In this document: piece after piece, positions 34,254-37,788 of the stretch
How the letters are laid out: the number at the start of each line of letters is the position of its first letter
How positions within the stretch are numbered: the stretch's first letter is position 1
Source: Novosphingobium capsulatum
GTDB lineage: Bacteria; Pseudomonadota; Alphaproteobacteria; Sphingomonadales; Sphingomonadaceae
DNA: 37,788 bases
Assembly (NCBI GenBank): GCA_015661825.1
Contig: DQVI01000199.1
Location: forward strand, 1-37,788
Direction: 5' to 3'
Translations under genes and position numbers: made by a program
The notes under the pieces: model-generated
What the model was told of the DNA's origin: nothing
The model's database searches: none
Seen by the model: the letters and a program-made list of their open reading frames with translations, nothing else

Positions 34254-36586
34254 CAGAACGCCTGCCCCAGCGCGATATAGACCCCCAGGCGGCTGTCGCC
34301 CGCCCGCGGATTGAGCGGGGTGCCCACGTCGATACGGATCGGCCCGAAATTGGTCAGGTAGCGCAAGCCCAGACCCGCGCCGATGCGCATGCCCGACAGC
34401 GTCGGATTGGCATGGGGGCCGATGGTGCCCGCATCGACGAACGGCACGAGGCCCACCGCCCCGCCCAGAAGCCCGGTCTTGACGCGCGCTTCGAGCGAAA
34501 ATTCGCTGAGCGAACGGCCCCCGGTCGGATTGTTGCCCGCATCGAGCGGCCCGACCCGCTGATAGGAATAGCCGCGCACCGAAGCCCCGCCCCCTGCATA
34601 GAACCGCCGCGAGGGCGCGATATTGTCGAGCGTGGTCCCGGTGATCGAGCCGATCCGCGTGCGTGCGGCCAGAACGACCTTGTCGGTCACCTTCTGGTAG
34701 AGGCTCGCATCGAGCTGCGACTTCACATACGTCGAGCGGACCCCGTTGCTGGTCGAGATTTCGGGCGAAACCCGCAGCGACAGGCGCCAGCCCTTCGTCG
34801 GATCGAGCAGGTTGTCGCTGCCGTCATAGGCCCCGCGCAAGGGCAGTGCGGCGATGAAATAGGTTTCGCGCGGGGTGGCGTTCGACGTCGATTCGCGCGT
34901 GCCGACCAGCTGCACCCCGACCGAATAGGTCCAGGGCTTCTGGAAGATCAGCGTCGACTGTTTCTCCAGGCTCGCCGTGGCCGAGACAGTGCTGGCCTTG
35001 TAGGCCGGATCGTTGATCGTCTGGGCATAGAGATCGGCGGTCAGGATCTGGTCGCGCTCGTGGAAATTGCTGCGGCGGAAGGTGAACCCGGCCAGCTGCT
35101 CGCGCGTGCCGATCACGCCGCGAAACTTGATCATCCCTTCGGGCGGGAAGAAATTGCGGTTTTCCCAGCTGGCCTCGACGCGCACGCCCTCGCCGCTCGA
35201 ATAGCCCAGCAGGCCCGCGATCGTGCGCTGGGGCGCCTTGGCCAGCGTGACATCGACATCGACGATCCCCGGCGCGCCCGGCGCGGGCGCTCTGGCCTCG
35301 CGCGCCTTGACCGTCGTCGTCGAGACGAGGCTGGTGGCCAGAATCCCTTCGCGCAAGTCGTCCATCTCGCTGAATCGATAGGGATCACCGGGACGGAACC
35401 GGGCAATCCGGGCCAGATGGCGCGCGCTCATGTAGGCGGGCAGGTTGCTGGTGACCTGCCCGAACACATATTGCCCCCCGGTCTCGACCGGCAGCGTCAG
35501 GTTGCCCGTGTGCGGCTCGTGGTCGATCAGGAGGTCGGGCTCGCCCACTTTGGCAAAAGCATAGCCATGCTCGCCCAGCGCCCTGGTCAGGCTGTCCTTT
35601 TCGGTCAGGATCTTGTCCGAATTGATCGGATCGCCCAGCCCGATGTGGAACGCCTCGCGCAAGGGGGCCGCCTCGCGCGCGGCAGCCACGTCGCCAAGCG
35701 TGATATGGGCATAGGTATATTGCGGGCCGGGCTGGATATCGAAGCGCACGACCGTGCCGGCCAGTTGCGCGGCGCGGCGGGCACGGGTCGCCTCGGCGCT
35801 TTCGGCCTGACGCGCCGGGGCCGAAGTGGAGACCGGGGCCAAAGCGGAGGAAGGCGCGGACAGGGAATCCGCTGCGGCGGGAGCCGGTGTGGCCTGTGCG
35901 GCAGGCGCGGCAGAGGCGGCCTCTGGGGAAGCCGGGCGTTCTATCGACTGGGTCACATCCGGGTCGTAGTAGCCATAGACGCGCAGGATCTGTTGCAGAA
36001 GCTCGGCGTCGTTCTTCGCGCGGCGGGTAAGCTGGGCAAGGTTGTCCTCGCCATCGGCCAGCGTACCCAGCGCCGAAAGGCCCCGGAAGCGCTCCACGAT
36101 GGCCTCCCGGTCGGCCATGACGGGATGAGAGGGGTTCGCCTCGGGCGGGAACGCCAGAATCACCCGCTTGCCGACCCGCACGATCGCGGCATCGGCGATC
36201 CGCGCGGGCTGGGCCAGATCGTCGGCGTCGAGCGCCGCGCCCGCTTCGCGCGCCTGCTGCTGGAGATCGGCAATGTCCGCATCGGGAGTGAGCGGCTCGA
36301 TGGGAGGAAGCTCGGCCGCGTCGGGCCAGTCGAGCGTGATCCCCGGCATCGGCGGCAGGGGCGGCAGCGGATCGGGGCTGATCAGCGCGGTGACATCGGG
36401 TGCTTTGGTGCGCGCGGCATCGGTATCGAGCGCCCAGGCATCGGGATTGTCGAGCGCGGAATCGGGAATCAGCGCTTCGAGCGCGGCATCGGCATTGCGC
36501 GACTGGGCACAGGCCGGTGTGGCCAGCAAAGGCAACAGCGACAGGGGCAGCGGCGCAAGCGCCAGCCCTGCCAGCCACCGCATCAT
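34253..36586 (-). CDS. tamA: TamA/BamA-family outer-membrane protein
   Basis: A 777-aa Omp85-family protein. A Sec signal is at residues 1-28 (MMRWLAGLALAPLPLSLLPL, then LATPACAQ). Residues about 30-250 are an extension rich in Ala and Pro that includes POTRA-like segments. A clear POTRA follows at about 280-400. The barrel is at about 430-777, with RRFYAGGGASVRGYSYQRVG (the VRGY motif in loop 6) and a terminal Phe (YIALGQAF). TamA inserts a subset of beta-barrel proteins with TamB. The ATG at 36586 is the first Met of the signal. Its stop overlaps the tamB start. Confidence 0.93.
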   Translation of the reverse strand: MMRWLAGLALAPLPLSLLPLLATPACAQSRNADAALEALIPDSALDNPDAWALDTDAARTKAPDVTALISPDPLPPLPPMPGITLDWPDAAELPPIEPLTPDADIADLQQQAREAGAALDADDLAQPARIADAAIVRVGKRVILAFPPEANPSHPVMADREAIVERFRGLSALGTLADGEDNLAQLTRRAKNDAELLQQILRVYGYYDPDVTQSIERPASPEAASAAPAAQATPAPAAADSLSAPSSALAPVSTSAPARQAESAEATRARRAAQLAGTVVRFDIQPGPQYTYAHITLGDVAAAREAAPLREAFHIGLGDPINSDKILTEKDSLTRALGEHGYAFAKVGEPDLLIDHEPHTGNLTLPVETGGQYVFGQVTSNLPAYMSARHLARIARFRPGDPYRFSEMDDLREGILATSLVSTTTVKAREARAPAPGAPGIVDVDVTLAKAPQRTIAGLLGYSSGEGVRVEASWENRNFFPPEGMIKFRGVIGTREQLAGFTFRRSNFHERDQILTADLYAQTINDPAYKASTVSATASLEKQSTLIFQKPWTYSVGVQLVGTRESTSNATPRETYFIAALPLRGAYDGSDNLLDPTKGWRLSLRVSPEISTSNGVRSTYVKSQLDASLYQKVTDKVVLAARTRIGSITGTTLDNIAPSRRFYAGGGASVRGYSYQRVGPLDAGNNPTGGRSLSEFSLEARVKTGLLGGAVGLVPFVDAGTIGPHANPTLSGMRIGAGLGLRYLTNFGPIRIDVGTPLNPRAGDSRLGVYIALGQAF

Positions 36587-36602
36587 GGAAGCACGCAGGA
36601 TG

Positions 36603-37457
36603 TCAGAGCGGCGGATAGCCTCTTCCGGCCAGTTCGGAAACCAGTTCGGGTTTGTCTCCCGACCCGCAGGCCAGCTCCCCGGCCCCCGCCAGCACGATGC
36701 GATCGATGGCGCGCGCCTGTTCAGCGGGTTCAAAGCCGTGCCAGCCATCGCGGCCCAGACGTTCCATCGGGCGATAGCGGACCTTGTATTGCATGCGCGC
36801 GGAACCCTCGACCCAATAGCCGAGGTAGACGTAGGGCAGGCCGATCCTCTGTGCGTGGAGGATGTGATCGAGAATGATGTAGTTTCCAAGCCCGCCGCGC
36901 GTTTCGTGATGTGGATCGTAAAAACTGTAGACCATCGAGAGCCCGTCACCCTGCTGATCGGTCAGGCAGGCCCCCACCAGTTTGCCCTTGCTGCCATCGA
37001 CAGTGGGCTCCCTGTATTCGATCACATAACTTTTCACCGGCGTATGTTCCACCATGTCCGCGAAATCCATCTCGTCCATGGTGGCCATGCCACCGCCCGG
37101 ATGCCGGGCGGCAAGGTAACGCCGCAAGAGGTCGAATTGTTCCGAGGTCGACCAAGGTTTGCACACCGTGGCGACAAGATCGCCATTCCTGCGCATTTCG
37201 CGGCGCTGCGTGGCCGAAGGGCGGAATTCCCCGGCCACCACCCTGACCGAGACACAGGCCGTGCAATCGACACAGCTGGGCCGATAGGCCACCCCCTGGC
37301 TGCGCCGGAAACCGATCCGGCTGAGCGCGTCGTTGAGGTCTTCCGCGCCCGGTCCCTGAAGCTCGGTGAAGACCTTGCGTTCCTCGCGGCCGGGCAGATA
37401 GGGGCACGGCGCGGGGCTGGTGACAAAGAAGCGGGGGAAGCGGACAGGCGCAGTCAC
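36603..37457 (-). CDS. bpt: Aspartate/glutamate leucyltransferase (Bpt/Ate family)
   Basis: A 284-aa aminoacyl-tRNA-protein transferase. The N-terminal ATE domain has [16 protein letters not shown] and the Cys cluster [13 protein letters not shown]; the C-terminal ATE/GNAT-fold domain has [20 protein letters not shown] and [20 protein letters not shown]. It adds Leu (or Arg) from tRNA to N-terminal Asp or Glu, marking proteins for ClpS/ClpAP. It is the first gene of the minus-strand unit with tamA 16 bases downstream; functional linkage to Tam is unknown. Confidence 0.93.
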   Translation of the reverse strand: MTAPVRFPRFFVTSPAPCPYLPGREERKVFTELQGPGAEDLNDALSRIGFRRSQGVAYRPSCVDCTACVSVRVVAGEFRPSATQRREMRRNGDLVATVCKPWSTSEQFDLLRRYLAARHPGGGMATMDEMDFADMVEHTPVKSYVIEYREPTVDGSKGKLVGACLTDQQGDGLSMVYSFYDPHHETRGGLGNYIILDHILHAQRIGLPYVYLGYWVEGSARMQYKVRYRPMERLGRDGWHGFEPAEQARAIDRIVLAGAGELACGSGDKPELVSELAGRGYPPL

Positions 37458-37687
37458 GGCCGGGCAGTTCCTTCAGGCAGTTCCATGGCGCCACCGGGGG
37501 ATCCGGTCGGGCGTGGTCGTGCAAACCTGCCCCGACCGGGCCATGTATTAAAGCCTGTTAACCACGAAATCCGCACCGGGAGCAAGGCGGAAGCCGCCAA
37601 TTGCCACCATCGTCGAGCCATCGGGCCAGACCCGTTCCAGGCCGGGACAGCCGACCTGAAACGGGTTAACGCTCGATACCTGAAGTC
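37458..37687. other. Gene-free stretch upstream of bpt
   Basis: No credible gene, RNA or terminator is seen here on either strand. It must contain the bpt promoter (leftward), which I cannot place. Together with the repeats to its right, it makes the last 331 bases gene-free. Confidence 0.5.
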
Positions 37688-37708
37688 TGATCCGAAACTA
37701 TCGTTTCG
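37688..37708. repeat. Short palindromic element, copy 2
   Basis: The reverse complement of the 21 bases at 23199-23219, without mismatch: TGATCC followed by GAAACTATCGTTTCG. The palindrome extends to 37710 (TCCGAAAC on the left with GTTTCGGA on the right). Confidence 0.8.
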
Positions 37709-37722
37709 GATCGCTCGGCACC

Positions 37723-37788
37723 GGCCCGCTCCCCCACCCGACCTCCCATAGGGTACTATCGTTGGGAGGTCGGGTGGGGGAGCGGGCC
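37723..37788. repeat. Perfect 26-bp inverted repeat at the window end
   Basis: The arms are 37723-37748 and 37763-37788 (the left arm begins GGCCCGCTCCCCCACCCGAC), with a 14-base loop containing ACTATCGT. There is no mismatch in 26 bp, and the last base of the arm is the last base of the window. There is no T-run visible. It could be a terminator stem, an intergenic repeat or a contig-end fold-back. Confidence 0.85.

Noticed and set aside
30366..34280. Open frame of 1304 codons on the plus strand opposite tamB
   Set aside because: It is a mirror of the GC-rich tamB codons, with Arg/His/Gly/Pro-rich translation and no domain; tamB has clear TM and DUF490 features.
34412..36877. 821-codon plus-strand frame opposite tamA
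   Set aside because: Composition is typical of an antisense GC shadow and no motif is seen.

Overview
The window looks like chromosome from a high-GC alphaproteobacterium of the Sphingomonadales (Novosphingobium/Sphingobium/Sphingopyxis type). The signs are a small SRP RNA beside dnaX, an NDUFS4-type complex I accessory subunit, an MlaA homologue, a bpt-tamA-tamB cluster, and palindromic intergenic repeats of a style I associate with sphingomonads. The genus is an inference; no rRNA is present.

Layout. (1) 1-5000 is the right part of an integrative element whose left end lies outside the window. It carries a three-helix membrane protein of unknown role, a LexA-type repressor and a divergent YdaS/Cro-like gene with twin operators. 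Then comes a tightly packed string of small genes (unknown, CII-like, Ogr/Delta zinc finger, second Cys-rich protein, one-TM protein, GapR-like protein, 56-aa protein) ending in a tyrosine integrase that abuts the 3' end of tRNA-Tyr. (2) 5274-9125: rlmB, HU and lon, with clear terminators. (3) 9304-14000, minus strand: mlaA, ebfC, dnaX, SRP RNA, an NDUFS4-like gene and a low-molecular-weight protein tyrosine phosphatase. (4) 14135-16840, minus strand: an overlapping trio (NTF2-like, GNAT, nitrilase-superfamily) and wrbA. (5) 17159-23173, plus strand: purC, a duplicated intergenic repeat, a secreted M16 peptidase, purS, purQ and a CDP-alcohol phosphatidyltransferase. (6) 23282-27161, minus strand: glmU, a vapBC-like toxin-antitoxin pair with a 41-bp palindromic operator, and glmS. 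(7) 27224-29948, plus strand: a phosphoglycolate phosphatase-like HAD protein, a YghU-type GST, tRNA-Gln and a diacylglycerol-kinase-like protein. (8) 29955-37457, minus strand: bpt, tamA, tamB. (9) The last 330 bases have no gene but hold a short palindrome also found near 23.2 kb, and the window ends exactly at the edge of a perfect 26-bp inverted repeat.

How the parts fit. Most of the window is core housekeeping: purine synthesis (purC, purS, purQ), UDP-GlcNAc synthesis (glmS, glmU), envelope biogenesis (tamA, tamB, mlaA, CDP-alcohol transferase), replication, nucleoid proteins and proteolysis. The accessory content is the tRNA-Tyr element and the toxin-antitoxin pair lodged between glmU and glmS. 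The most interesting system is the element: repressor control, an Ogr/Delta-type late-gene activator homologue, a GapR-like DNA-binding protein and an integrase placed last in one translationally coupled operon. Together these suggest a prophage or phage-satellite control module.
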